The notes under the pieces are model-generated. The model searched no databases and was not told the DNA's origin. It saw nothing but the letters and a program-made list of their open reading frames with translations. The translations under genes and the position numbers were made by a program. Of a DNA stretch of 38,558 nucleotides, positions 26,255 to 35,901 are shown piece after piece. Each line of letters begins with the position of its first letter. Positions within the stretch are counted from its first letter, which is position 1. Origin of the DNA: an uncultured Candidatus Poseidoniales archaeon (lineage in GTDB: Archaea; Thermoplasmatota; Poseidoniia; Poseidoniales; Thalassarchaeaceae); NCBI GenBank assembly GCA_902514485.1, contig CABXQY010000004.1, positions 1-38,558 on the forward strand. Direction: 5' to 3'.

Positions 26255-27861
26255 TGTAAAAATAATCTCTGATTGGTGAAAAGCATCGACATCCCATGTT
26301 CATCTGCCGCATCTATGCTTTCTTGATCCCTCATAGAGCCGCCTGGTTGAACAACGGTAGTGACCCCTATTTCATTGGCAGTATCGATGCCATCGCGGAA
26401 TGGGAAAAACGCATCGGACACCATCATAGATCCAACTGCTCGACTACCGGCTCTTCTAGCGGCTATACGCACAGCTTCAACGCGACTTGTTTGCCCCGGA
26501 CCGACTCCAACGGTTGCAAAACCTGTTTCCGTAGCAGTAACCAATACTATTGAATTAGATTTAACTTCGGAAAGGACCGTTGAACCGAATTTAGCCAGTG
26601 CAACTAAGTCCTCATCACCAACTACTTTTGTAACACATTTGACATTACTCCAGTCTATACTTGGCGGACCCTGTACTTGCGCTACCCAACCACCATCTAA
26701 TTGACGCACTCTAACTTCTTCTTCTCTCGGTAAAAATTCAGACATTGTTAACATTCTTCTGTTTTTCTTCTGAGAAAGGATTTCTAATGCTTCAGGCGTA
26801 TATCCTGGTGCAATTATGCATTCTAAGAAATGCCCCCCTATTGATTCAGCAGTCTCTTTTTCAACTTCTGAAGTAAAGGCAACTACACATCCAAATGCAC
26901 TTTCTGGATCGCTTGCTAATGCATTTTTCCAAGCATTACTTTGAGAAGTGTCGATTGCAGCGCCACATGGGTTTGTATGCTTAATTACAACACATCCTTG
27001 GTTTCGAATTTCATCCATATCTCTCAACAAACCTCGAGCTATTCTTAGTGCACCGTCTAAATCAAGATAATTATTGAAAGAGAGAGCTTTGCCTCCATGT
27101 TGTACCGCTGCAGCCAAACCTTTGGCGCCCGATGATGAAGAAGCAGGGTAAAATGAAGCCGGCTGATGCGGATTTTCACCATAACGAAGAGGGACGCCTT
27201 TCTCTGAAGAAATATGAATTCGGTTTGGTACTGGTCCGCCTATAAATCTCTTTTCTAGTTCATTACTTACAGCTGCATCATATGCTGCTGTGCATTGATA
27301 TGCCGCAAGAGAAAGTTGTTGTTTTATTTCTAAACTAATTTGAGAAATATTTCCGTTTACGTCTTCTAGAGCTTGAATAATCGATTGATACTGGCTTTCA
27401 TCCGTTAGTACTAACACATCTTTATGATTTTTAGCAGCGGAACGTATCATTGTCGGCCCTCCTATGTCAATCATTTCAATTAATTCAGCATTAGATACTG
27501 GTGGTTGCTTTGCTGCAACTGCTTCAAATGGATACAAATTTACACACACTAGATCAATTGTAGCATAATCTAATTCCGCAAGTGTGCTCATGTCGTCTTC
27601 TCTATCACGCCTTACGAGTATCCCTCCGTGTATGGCAGGATGAAGAGTTTTGACGCGCCCATCAAAACATTCGGGGTGTCCTGTTGCATCACTTACATCG
27701 ATTACTGGGATTCCAGCTTCTCTTAGTTTACGAGAAGTCCCTCCTGTTGAAAGAATCTCCCAGCCCATTTTGGATAATGCATTTCCAAGTTCTATGATCC
27801 CGGACTTTTCCCAAACACTCAGCAACGCTCGGCGTGTTGTCATATTAATGCGTGGAAGCAT
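26251..27861 (-). CDS. purH: Bifunctional AICAR transformylase/IMP cyclohydrolase
   Basis: RALLSVWEKSGIIELGNALSKMGWEILSTGGTSRKLREAGIPVIDVSDATGHPECFDGRVKTLHPAIHGGIL; VIKHTNPCGAA; SDAFFPFRDGIDTANEIGVTTVVQPGGSMRDQESIDAADEHG. Start is likely 27861 or 27843, because the track start overlaps the thermosome gene. Confidence 0.95.
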   Translation of the reverse strand: MLPRINMTTRRALLSVWEKSGIIELGNALSKMGWEILSTGGTSRKLREAGIPVIDVSDATGHPECFDGRVKTLHPAIHGGILVRRDREDDMSTLAELDYATIDLVCVNLYPFEAVAAKQPPVSNAELIEMIDIGGPTMIRSAAKNHKDVLVLTDESQYQSIIQALEDVNGNISQISLEIKQQLSLAAYQCTAAYDAAVSNELEKRFIGGPVPNRIHISSEKGVPLRYGENPHQPASFYPASSSSGAKGLAAAVQHGGKALSFNNYLDLDGALRIARGLLRDMDEIRNQGCVVIKHTNPCGAAIDTSQSNAWKNALASDPESAFGCVVAFTSEVEKETAESIGGHFLECIIAPGYTPEALEILSQKKNRRMLTMSEFLPREEEVRVRQLDGGWVAQVQGPPSIDWSNVKCVTKVVGDEDLVALAKFGSTVLSEVKSNSIVLVTATETGFATVGVGPGQTSRVEAVRIAARRAGSRAVGSMMVSDAFFPFRDGIDTANEIGVTTVVQPGGSMRDQESIDAADEHGMSMLFTNQRLFLH

Positions 27862-27890
27862 GAGTCTTGAAGTGTTTGTAACTCGTTCTT

Positions 27891-29462
27891 TCAATCTCCA
27901 CGAGATGAAATTACTTGATCTATACGGAGCATTCCAATACTTGTTTCGCATGCTGATTGTAATGACTCTTGAATAATTGATCTTGGGTGCCATACTCTTT
28001 CGATTGTGGAAACTTGTCCTTCGATATTTATGCCATTAAAATCCTCTGTATTTCTAGTTGCTGCACGTAATTCGAGTACTCCATCTAAAGGGTCGTTCCC
28101 CGAATTCTCAACTAGAGTCCCTGGTATTGTTTCCATTGCTCTAGCGAACGCATCCATTGCGAGTCTGGAACGCCCCGGTTCTGATTCTGAAGCCGTTCTA
28201 ACCGATTGAGCAATTCGGATATGTATTGAACCTCCGCCTGGCAATACTTCTTCATCTTCCATTGCCAAAGATACCGCTCTTAATCCATCATGTAATCCAC
28301 GAATAATTTCTTCTGTCGCTATTTCACCCGCTCCACCAACTTCAATTGTGACCAGCCCCGGATTAGTACAACCATCGATTTTAACGATGTCTTCCACCAT
28401 ATCGCTGGCTTCGTTTCGTTCCCAAACAACACTTCCACAGAGACCCAAATCATGAACCTCTATATCTAGGATTGAATCTATGACATTGGCCCCTGTTGCA
28501 GCAGCAGTATTTTCAATTTCTGAAGAGTCTAATTCACCTATTGCAAGAATATTCTCGTCGGATAAATGGTGTAATATGTCTCTATCAATTTCTCCGCCAC
28601 ATAATACAAGTTTCGCACCACTATTTATTATTGATTGTGCGAGTCTGTTTTTTCGAGTTTTTTCGGCATCAACGAATGCTTCTAACTGATCTGCCGATGT
28701 AATCTGTATCTCAGCAGTTCTAGTCATTTTTCTAATTTTGATGTCGCCAGATATTACAGCCACCTTTGCTTTCGATAATTTATTGGGTAAACTGTCCATT
28801 AAAACTCTACGACGAAATGCTACTCCAGATATTATTCTTGAGTCGTTAATACTGCCGCTTTTTGACTTAAACATAGCAATGTTTTCTGCTTTCGGTTGCT
28901 CCTGTGTTTTAGAAATTGAAATGAGTGCTTCAACTATTATAGATGAAAATAAACCTAAGGCACCATCTGTTCCTTTCCCTGTAAGCGCTGTTTCTGCAAC
29001 ACCCAATAACCTCTCCTGATTAATTTCTTGTGAGTCTTGATCCATCTGTACTTCAGCAACTTCGAGAGCTTTTCGAAAACCTTCGACTAGTGTCAAAGGA
29101 TGAAGCCCCTTCCTTAGTAAATGGTCAGCTTCTTGAAGAAGTGCTCCACAAAGAAGCATTGTTGTAGTTACGCCATCGCCACAGTTTTCCTCTTGTGTGT
29201 TGGCCATAGATACCATCATTTTGGCCGCTGGATGTTTCACTAACAACTCAGCTACTATTTTAGCACCGTCGTTAGTTACTGCGGTTGTCCCGTTAGTTTT
29301 GTAAAGCATCTTATCCAGCCCTCTAGGGCCAAATGTAGGCTTTAATAAATCAGAAAAAACTCTAGCCGCAGTTATTAATTTCTCTTGAACCGCAGTTCCA
29401 CTTGTGATTGATGTTTGTTCGGGAACTATCACTACTGGAGGTTGCCCCGCCCCATCGCTCAT
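27891..29462 (-). CDS. Thermosome / group II chaperonin subunit
   Basis: LKPTFGPRGLDKMLYKTNGTTAVTNDGAKIVAELLVKHPAAKMMVSMANTQEENCGDGVTTTMLLCGALL, DEEVLPGGGSIHIRIA. Confidence 0.95.
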   Translation of the reverse strand: MSDGAGQPPVVIVPEQTSITSGTAVQEKLITAARVFSDLLKPTFGPRGLDKMLYKTNGTTAVTNDGAKIVAELLVKHPAAKMMVSMANTQEENCGDGVTTTMLLCGALLQEADHLLRKGLHPLTLVEGFRKALEVAEVQMDQDSQEINQERLLGVAETALTGKGTDGALGLFSSIIVEALISISKTQEQPKAENIAMFKSKSGSINDSRIISGVAFRRRVLMDSLPNKLSKAKVAVISGDIKIRKMTRTAEIQITSADQLEAFVDAEKTRKNRLAQSIINSGAKLVLCGGEIDRDILHHLSDENILAIGELDSSEIENTAAATGANVIDSILDIEVHDLGLCGSVVWERNEASDMVEDIVKIDGCTNPGLVTIEVGGAGEIATEEIIRGLHDGLRAVSLAMEDEEVLPGGGSIHIRIAQSVRTASESEPGRSRLAMDAFARAMETIPGTLVENSGNDPLDGVLELRAATRNTEDFNGINIEGQVSTIERVWHPRSIIQESLQSACETSIGMLRIDQVISSRGD

Positions 29463-29570
29463 ATTCTAATCGGGAGTAAGTGCTGTCATGAATCCTTTGA
29501 ATCGAGTTTTAATCAAAAAATGATTTTTATTGGCAATAATTCTATTCATGAACGTTGACTCGGGCGTAAT

Positions 29571-30524
29571 ATGTCGAGAGTTGCTAGCGTCATTTGTATG
29601 ATGCTAGTTTCAGCAATGATGTTTGGCTTTATCTCACCGGCTTCTGCGCAAATTGCTCCGGAGGTGACTCTTGAGTGTGAAGATCAGGTAGAAATTAACC
29701 CGGGACCAAGTTCAACCAGAACAGCCATTGTAAACTGTATTGTAGAAAATCCTTCAGCGTTCTCGGAAACTATTGATATTACTGTGGATTCGGGTATTTT
29801 AGATAATGCAGCACCAGGGACATTGACTATCGCAGCAGGAGGAAGTACTGATTTTGAAGTAGTGTTTAAATCGGATTTAGCTGAATCTCCAGGTGAGGTT
29901 TTAACTAATGTGACGGCGACTATTTCTCAGGTGAATGGTGTGCCATATCCTGTTGGTACTTCAGAAAGTGAAGAAGTTTCTGTCACAATAATCGAATATC
30001 TTTCGTGCGAAGCAGAGTTTGGACAAGGCGGAGGAACGTTTGATTCAGGGGATGAAATTTCTATTTCGGCGGCAATAATTTGTGAAAGTAATGAAGAAGG
30101 CGATAAAACCTATCAAATTCATTTAATTGAAAAAAATATGGGCTCCTCTTCGTGGCCAAATGGATTTCAAAATATAGATGGAGATTGTAAGGTAGAAATC
30201 GAGGCTGGAGACTCTGGAGAGAATTGCAATTTCAGAATAGGAACTCCAAGTGATTTAGAAAAGGATTGGGAAGGATGTGTAGTTATTATTGAAAAGGGCG
30301 AAATAAGGCCGAATTCATGCCCCAATACCAATAAAATAGATTTAAAAATTAATAAAAAGAAATCGGGATTAGGCATTGAATTAGGAGGTAATGGTTCTGT
30401 TTTGGAACAGTTGGGGATTAATGAAGAACAGGTGCCAGTTATTGCTGGCTCTGTTGGAATCTTGATATTGATAATCGGAGGATTTTTCTATTATCGAAGA
30501 AAAGGGCGAGAATATGAGGAATAA
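29571..30524 (+). CDS. Secreted protein with signal peptide and C-terminal TM anchor (Ig-like/NEW3-type repeats)
   Basis: Signal MSRVASVICMMLVSAMMFGFISPASAQ; C-terminal VPVIAGSVGILILIIGGFFYYRRKGREYEE. Confidence 0.75.
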   Translation: MSRVASVICMMLVSAMMFGFISPASAQIAPEVTLECEDQVEINPGPSSTRTAIVNCIVENPSAFSETIDITVDSGILDNAAPGTLTIAAGGSTDFEVVFKSDLAESPGEVLTNVTATISQVNGVPYPVGTSESEEVSVTIIEYLSCEAEFGQGGGTFDSGDEISISAAIICESNEEGDKTYQIHLIEKNMGSSSWPNGFQNIDGDCKVEIEAGDSGENCNFRIGTPSDLEKDWEGCVVIIEKGEIRPNSCPNTNKIDLKINKKKSGLGIELGGNGSVLEQLGINEEQVPVIAGSVGILILIIGGFFYYRRKGREYEE

Positions 30525-30531
30525 AACCTCA

Positions 30532-30858
30532 TTATTCGAGGACAAGTATGTGCCATCTCAATGACATTGTAACAAACAAACTAACACCTAATGACGCTTC
30601 TACAGGAAATTCAAGTAAACTTACATAAATAAGATATTGAATTCCAGTTAATATTAATATTAGAGATATGTCTTGAAGATTTGAATACCCCCATCCCGAT
30701 TCATTTAGAATATGATTCCGATTTTGTGCGGCCCACAAGACAGACATCAGTAATAGTAAAACTATGATGTGTCCAATAATCCAACCAAAAGTGTCTCCAA
30801 AGGCTGCAACCATTGTATCTTGAAAAGACCCTAATACAAGTGAAGCGACATCAATCAT
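30532..30858 (-). CDS. Small membrane protein
   Basis: Three hydrophobic segments (IIGHIIVLLLLMSVLWAA; ISLILILTGIQYLIYVSLL; LGVSLFVTMSLRWHILVLE). Confidence 0.5.
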   Translation of the reverse strand: MIDVASLVLGSFQDTMVAAFGDTFGWIIGHIIVLLLLMSVLWAAQNRNHILNESGWGYSNLQDISLILILTGIQYLIYVSLLEFPVEASLGVSLFVTMSLRWHILVLE

Positions 30859-30971
30859 GATTTTGTCGAAATGGTACTTGCTATTGAAGTAAATGCTTTA
30901 TTAGTCTTTGATTATTTGGTAATTTTATCGGTAAGGAAACAGATAAAAAACTACTAAGAGAAATAGAAACG

Positions 30972-31187
30972 ATGGTGGATTATAGTCGCGCTTTTGCATA
31001 TAAGCAAAATGAAGAATTGTCCGTATTTGCACAAGAGAATAAATCAATATTGGAAAGATTGGCTATTCAGCATGATTTTATTCATATGCGGCGATTTATC
31101 TCATCACACCAGATTTCGACGTTGAAACCTGTGAGTTTTTGTAATATTTCTAATTCCTCGATTAGCTCCTCGCCACAAATTTTGTAA
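30972..31187 (+). other. Possible gene fragment/remnant ORF
   Basis: MVDYSRAFAYKQNEELSVFAQENKSILERLAIQHDFIH looks coding before it runs antisense into the sulfotransferase gene at 31082. Confidence 0.25.
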
Positions 31188-31963
31188 TGTGTATCCTCTA
31201 GTTTATGTGAAATTCCCCTCTTACTTAGTATTGGCAAATTATAGATGTTAAAATCTCTTTTCTGTAACATTTTAACAATTGGAAGTTTTATTATATCGGG
31301 AATAATTGAGAATATTACTCGGGCTGATTTTCCTAAAAATGTGATAGGCCTTCGGGAGGCGGCACTGTTAGAATGTCTGGATTCATCGAGATTATATTCA
31401 TGGTTTTGGATTTCAAGAAAGTTCTCAATTTCTCTTAAAGCACTAATTGGATTTGATTTTAGTCGATCACTATCTATAATCACAAACTTATCTAAATCAA
31501 ATTCTTTCAACCACCTATTCATTGATGACCCATACAAAGAATCATCAGATAAACGCGCGTCTTTCCAAGCTTTTTCAAAGGTACTCCAATCAACGTCACT
31601 ATCTACTGACTCTCTGGTGTTCTGAATCATATTCCAATGACTAAATGTCCTAGAAACTGGTTCTCTAAGGCAGAGAATAAATTTTGCTTCTGGAAGTTTC
31701 TTTTTGATTCTTGATGGAGAATATGGGCAGGCAAATGCATGTATTGAGGCATCTAATTTAAGTCCTTTTCCAGAGAAGAGTGTATGAAATTTTTCCCAAT
31801 TTGGTTCTTCGTTACTACGAACAAACGTACCACGATGTGAAGCAATTATATTCGGCTCTTTTGGATCTGAAAGAGTTATTGAGTGATGTTGATCAAGAGT
31901 ATATGCAAGCCAAGTTGTTCCCGCTTTAGGCACTCCAATTAGGAATACATCAACCTCTGGCAA
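31082..31963 (-). CDS. Sulfotransferase
   Basis: VFLIGVPKAGTTWLAYTLDQHHSITLSDPKEPN (5'-PSB loop) and AKFILCLREPVSRTFSHWNMI (3'-PB motif). Confidence 0.88.
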   Translation of the reverse strand: MPEVDVFLIGVPKAGTTWLAYTLDQHHSITLSDPKEPNIIASHRGTFVRSNEEPNWEKFHTLFSGKGLKLDASIHAFACPYSPSRIKKKLPEAKFILCLREPVSRTFSHWNMIQNTRESVDSDVDWSTFEKAWKDARLSDDSLYGSSMNRWLKEFDLDKFVIIDSDRLKSNPISALREIENFLEIQNHEYNLDESRHSNSAASRRPITFLGKSARVIFSIIPDIIKLPIVKMLQKRDFNIYNLPILSKRGISHKLEDTHYKICGEELIEELEILQKLTGFNVEIWCDEINRRI

Positions 31964-32104
31964 CTACAACAACTCATATTGTCCACTGCATGCATCATAT
32001 TTCACCTTCTTCGTATACGAAATTTCTTTTTCAGTAATAATTATGTTTAGAAATAACCGTGTTGTTCAAGGGTAAAACCTTCTACGAGTAACCGGAGATA
32101 GATA

Positions 32105-33031
32105 ATGCACAGATACAATCAAACTCCAAATCTATTACTAATTGGTGGTCCTAAAACTGGTACTACGTCTCTTATGAAATGGTTAAAATCTCATCAGTCA
32201 ATATATCATCCGTGGTCGAATGAGAGCCATTTTCTAATGGCTGGAGCTGCTGAATTTCCTACAGCACCAATATATCCTAAAGGTGCAATGATTGTTGCGC
32301 CAGAACCCTCATTTGAAAAATATAAAAATGAGCCTTGGATTATGGATAAATCTGCATTCCATCTCTATTCTAAACGTGCACTCAAAGCTGTTCAACAGGA
32401 TATGCCTGAAGCTAAAATTATCATTACATTACGTAATCCTATTGACTTAATGCTAAGTATGCATCAAGAACATTCAAAACGACTAATGGATTATAATATA
32501 AGTCAAGAGGAAATGCTTATGAAATCAAAAAATATTGATTTTAAAGCTAATATTGACGACCCAGAAACATGGAGTTATCTTGAATTTCCTCGTATGAAAT
32601 CTTATACTTTGAAGTGGGTTGAACAATTAGGAGATCAGGTTAGAATTGTGCCTCTCGATTCTATCAAGAATGATTCAGTTGCTACACTGAATGATATCTT
32701 ATTTTGGCTAGATTTAGACATGTTTCCTGATGATGTTAATTTACCACGGCAAAATGAGGGAGGAGATATTAATAAAGCAAAATGGGCAAAATTCTTGCGG
32801 CAGCCGCCTAGATTTATTATCGATTTAGTTAAGTTTTTGATACCATCTCAAAAACTAAGAAAAATGATTTTTGAACCATTGAGAAAACCTGGCTTTAATC
32901 CAAAAAAAGCCTCTCGTCCGAAATTAGACGAGGGGGTGCGAACGTCACTAGAAATTGCATTTGAGGAGGAGATTGAGTTCCTTGAAAATCTTGAATCTTA
33001 TGTTAACCCAGACTTATTGATCATTCACTGA
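32105..33031 (+). CDS. Sulfotransferase
   Basis: LLLIGGPKTGTTSLMKWLKSHQSIY and AKIIITLRNPIDLMLSMHQEH. Confidence 0.86.
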   Translation: MHRYNQTPNLLLIGGPKTGTTSLMKWLKSHQSIYHPWSNESHFLMAGAAEFPTAPIYPKGAMIVAPEPSFEKYKNEPWIMDKSAFHLYSKRALKAVQQDMPEAKIIITLRNPIDLMLSMHQEHSKRLMDYNISQEEMLMKSKNIDFKANIDDPETWSYLEFPRMKSYTLKWVEQLGDQVRIVPLDSIKNDSVATLNDILFWLDLDMFPDDVNLPRQNEGGDINKAKWAKFLRQPPRFIIDLVKFLIPSQKLRKMIFEPLRKPGFNPKKASRPKLDEGVRTSLEIAFEEEIEFLENLESYVNPDLLIIH

Positions 33032-33104
33032 TTTATTTTAATAATCAAATATTGTGCAAACTATTTACCGATGAGAACTTAGAGTATTAACTAGTCGCAT
33101 ATAT

Positions 33105-34331
33105 GTGAGTGACCCGAAGATGCGGCTATTGGTTGTCAAAGCGGCAATGACTGTTAATGGAGGAGCAGCAAGAGATTTACTTAGGAATTTATCTGCAATA
33201 TCAGAAAAATTTGAAGTAAGATTTTTGTGTTTGAATTTACTACAAGAACAATTGATTAGACTTCAAACATTAGGAATTGAAACAATATGTCCGGATGAAC
33301 AATGGGAGCCTGTTGGAGGGTTGTGGAATGAAATTACTGCGGGCCAAGAACGTAGTGCTTTGTCCGCATGGAAATCGGTTAATGGTGTTCGAGAAGCCAT
33401 TGATTGGGCAGAAGCTATCCACCTTACAGGAGGAAATGGTTCGATGGAATTTCTCAAACTGGTCCCTAAAGAAAAATTGTTACATTTACATTTCTTGGAA
33501 GCAAAACCCGGTATACATGAAGGAATTAATCATCTGAAGCCGGACGGTACGGGAACTTGGCGCCCACATATCTTACATTTTTTACAAAAATTTCAAAGGA
33601 GGAGAATTGAGAAATCTTTTCAATCGTTTATTGATAATGAAAACTGGATTATTAGTGCAAACTCTAATTTTTCAGCCTCAAAATTAGAAAGTATATACAA
33701 AATAAGTGGAGGAGTTTTATACCCCTCTGTAGATCTTTCAGAGTTCCCTAAAGATGGGGGAATTGGTGAAGAAGAAGTTTTCAAAAAAATAATACAATAT
33801 CCCAAACATAGTTATGTCGTAACAATTGGACGAATTTCGCGTTTCAAAGGTACCTACGAAGTAGTAGATCACGTCAAAGGAAGTGGCCTCAATTTAGTTG
33901 TAATCGGAGGTAGTTCAATTGAGGAAAGAAAATCTCTAAACGACTATGGAGAGAAATACGATATAGAAGTTAGAGTACTTTCCAGACTATCCTCCGAAGA
34001 AATGTGTTCTGTGATGCGAAATGCTGCGGCTATAGTAGGATTGGCACATGGAGAAGCATTCGGATTAACTCCAATTGAAGCCATGGCTCTTGGAGTTCCG
34101 CCGATTTTTGTGAATGAAGGAGGATTTTGTGAAACAATTATTGATGGTGAAAATGGTCGATTAATAGATAGAGGCGAATATGATCTGTGGAATGAAGCTC
34201 TAGTACAGGCTAAAAATATAGATATTAGAGAGAAATGGGCGCGATCTGGTATTGAAAGAATAGAACAATTAGGATTAACTCCAGAAAATCATTCTATTAG
34301 ACTATATGAGGAGATTATGAGAATTTATTAA
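33105..34331 (+). CDS. Glycosyltransferase family 4 (GT-B)
   Basis: YVVTIGRISRFKGTYEVVDHVKGSGLNLVVIGG, AAIVGLAHGEAFGLTPIEAMALGVPPIFVNEGGFCETIIDGENGRLID. Confidence 0.9.
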   Translation: MSDPKMRLLVVKAAMTVNGGAARDLLRNLSAISEKFEVRFLCLNLLQEQLIRLQTLGIETICPDEQWEPVGGLWNEITAGQERSALSAWKSVNGVREAIDWAEAIHLTGGNGSMEFLKLVPKEKLLHLHFLEAKPGIHEGINHLKPDGTGTWRPHILHFLQKFQRRRIEKSFQSFIDNENWIISANSNFSASKLESIYKISGGVLYPSVDLSEFPKDGGIGEEEVFKKIIQYPKHSYVVTIGRISRFKGTYEVVDHVKGSGLNLVVIGGSSIEERKSLNDYGEKYDIEVRVLSRLSSEEMCSVMRNAAAIVGLAHGEAFGLTPIEAMALGVPPIFVNEGGFCETIIDGENGRLIDRGEYDLWNEALVQAKNIDIREKWARSGIERIEQLGLTPENHSIRLYEEIMRIY

Positions 34332-34346
34332 AATGAGGAGGGGTAT

Positions 34347-34805
34347 ATGGCAAAAATTTTCACAATAAATATTAATCCACAAGGTGGTGTACCAAAATAT
34401 CCGGTCAATTCTGCTTTTTTTGGCAAGGATAACGTGCAGGGGGATAAACAAAATGATCTGAAATATCATGGAGGCCCGACTAGAGCGGTTTGTTTATTCT
34501 CTTTAGAGAGAATACTAGCTTTACAAAAGGAAGGGCACTCAATTAGTCCTGGAAGTACTGGAGAAAACCTCACTATTCAGGGACTAGATTGGGAATTAAT
34601 GAAAGTCGGAGCTAGATTCAAGATTGGCCCTGTGGAAATTGAATTAACTGGCCCTGCGCCCCCTTGTAAAACTATATCAGAATCTTTTAATGGCGAGGGA
34701 TTTGTTAGAATTTCAGAAAAAAAATATCCTGGTTGGTCAAGATGGTATGCATTAGTGAATAAAGAAGGTTTGATTTCTAAAAACGATGAAATATTGAAAC
34801 TATAA
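34347..34805 (+). CDS. MOSC domain protein
   Basis: GDKQNDLKYHGGPTRAVCLFSLERI, SPGSTGENLTIQGLDWELMKVGARFKIGPVEIELTGPAPPCKTI. Confidence 0.88.
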   Translation: MAKIFTININPQGGVPKYPVNSAFFGKDNVQGDKQNDLKYHGGPTRAVCLFSLERILALQKEGHSISPGSTGENLTIQGLDWELMKVGARFKIGPVEIELTGPAPPCKTISESFNGEGFVRISEKKYPGWSRWYALVNKEGLISKNDEILKL

Positions 34806-34857
34806 TGAGATATGCCGTAGAAGTATTAAAAAATTAATTAAATTCAGAGTTTATTTT

Positions 34858-35751
34858 ATGGATACTCATGGGCTTGCATCTTCAAGGGAGATATATGGAA
34901 GTGGAAAGTTTGGATTGATGAATCGAATAAAAAGAGGGTTCAGAATTACGAAACTCGGCATTCATGTTGTAAAAGCGGATCCTGAATTGATGGTTTATCT
35001 TTTATTTTCTGGAATTATGTCAGTTTTGAGTTTTGGAGTAGTTCTGACTTTTACTGGAGGGCTCGGTTTCGTCATTGGTAATGATGAAGGTTTTGAAGGA
35101 GGAGTTGCGGTTGGCACTTTCATTAGTTACTTCATCGTGTCCGTAATTACTGTTTTTTGGAACGCGGCTATAATTGCTAGTGCTTACGAGAGGATGACTA
35201 CCGGCAGGAATCCTAGTTTCTCTTACGGAATTAAACAGGCGATGAAATGCTTTCCACAAATATTAATCTGGGGGCTTATTTCAGGTACAGTTGGAGTTAT
35301 AATAGGCTTCTTTGAAGCAATGGCTGAGTCGGATAACATAGTAGTCGCCATAATAGGACATATTATTTCTTTTATGATTTCGTTTGCTTGGTGGATGACA
35401 ACTTTCTTTGTCGTTCCAATGATTGTTTTAGAGAACAGTGGAGTGTTTGAAAGCATGAAAAAAGGTCCAAAATTATTCGATGAAACTTGGGGTGAAAATA
35501 TTGTTGCTAGTGTAGGTACAGGAATAATTAATTTTATCGTAATATTGACTATTATTGTCGTTTGTTTGCCACTCTTTGTTTTTGGAGAAATTGGCGCGGC
35601 ATTAGCTTTCATCTTAATCGTAATAGGTATAGCAATATCCAGTCTTTTCTTCACTGCTTGTGATGCTGTAAATAAAGCCTCACTGTACTATTATGCAAAG
35701 ACAGGAGAGGAAGTCCCTCTGGCGCAAAAGTATGGTTTAGATACTTACTAA
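34858..35751 (+). CDS. Polytopic membrane protein (DUF6159-like)
   Basis: GFRITKLGIHVVKADPELMVYLLFSGIMSVLSFGVVL plus several TM helices; FVVPMIVLENSGVFESMKKGPKLFDETWGENIVAS. Confidence 0.7.
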   Translation: MDTHGLASSREIYGSGKFGLMNRIKRGFRITKLGIHVVKADPELMVYLLFSGIMSVLSFGVVLTFTGGLGFVIGNDEGFEGGVAVGTFISYFIVSVITVFWNAAIIASAYERMTTGRNPSFSYGIKQAMKCFPQILIWGLISGTVGVIIGFFEAMAESDNIVVAIIGHIISFMISFAWWMTTFFVVPMIVLENSGVFESMKKGPKLFDETWGENIVASVGTGIINFIVILTIIVVCLPLFVFGEIGAALAFILIVIGIAISSLFFTACDAVNKASLYYYAKTGEEVPLAQKYGLDTY

Positions 35752-35807
35752 TACTTACTGTCTGTTTCGCCATTCTGATATATGTAAGGCATTTGGGTAA
35801 TTGTAAG

Positions 35808-35892
35808 GCAGAGGTACCCGAGTGGTCAAAGGGGCTGGGATGAGGTCCCAGTGCGTAGTGCTTCGCAGGTTCAAATCCTGTCCTCTGCACCA
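35808..35892 (+). tRNA. tRNA-Leu(GAG), 3' CCA encoded
   Basis: Acceptor GCAGAGG/CCTCTGC, anticodon arm CTGGG-ATGAGGT-CCCAG (anticodon GAG), long class II variable arm, T-arm GCAGG-TTCAAAT-CCTGT, discriminator A then CCA. Confidence 0.93.
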
Positions 35893-35901
35893 GAATAAAA
35901 A

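Noticed and set aside
26296-26704. Plus-strand ORFs antisense to purH (26296-26553, 26360-26704) and 27650-27976
   Set aside because: Shadow ORFs opposite a highly conserved gene; no protein-like motifs.
35223-35654. 143-aa minus-strand ORF
   Set aside because: Antisense to the polytopic membrane protein; Ile/Thr/Pro-rich shadow composition.
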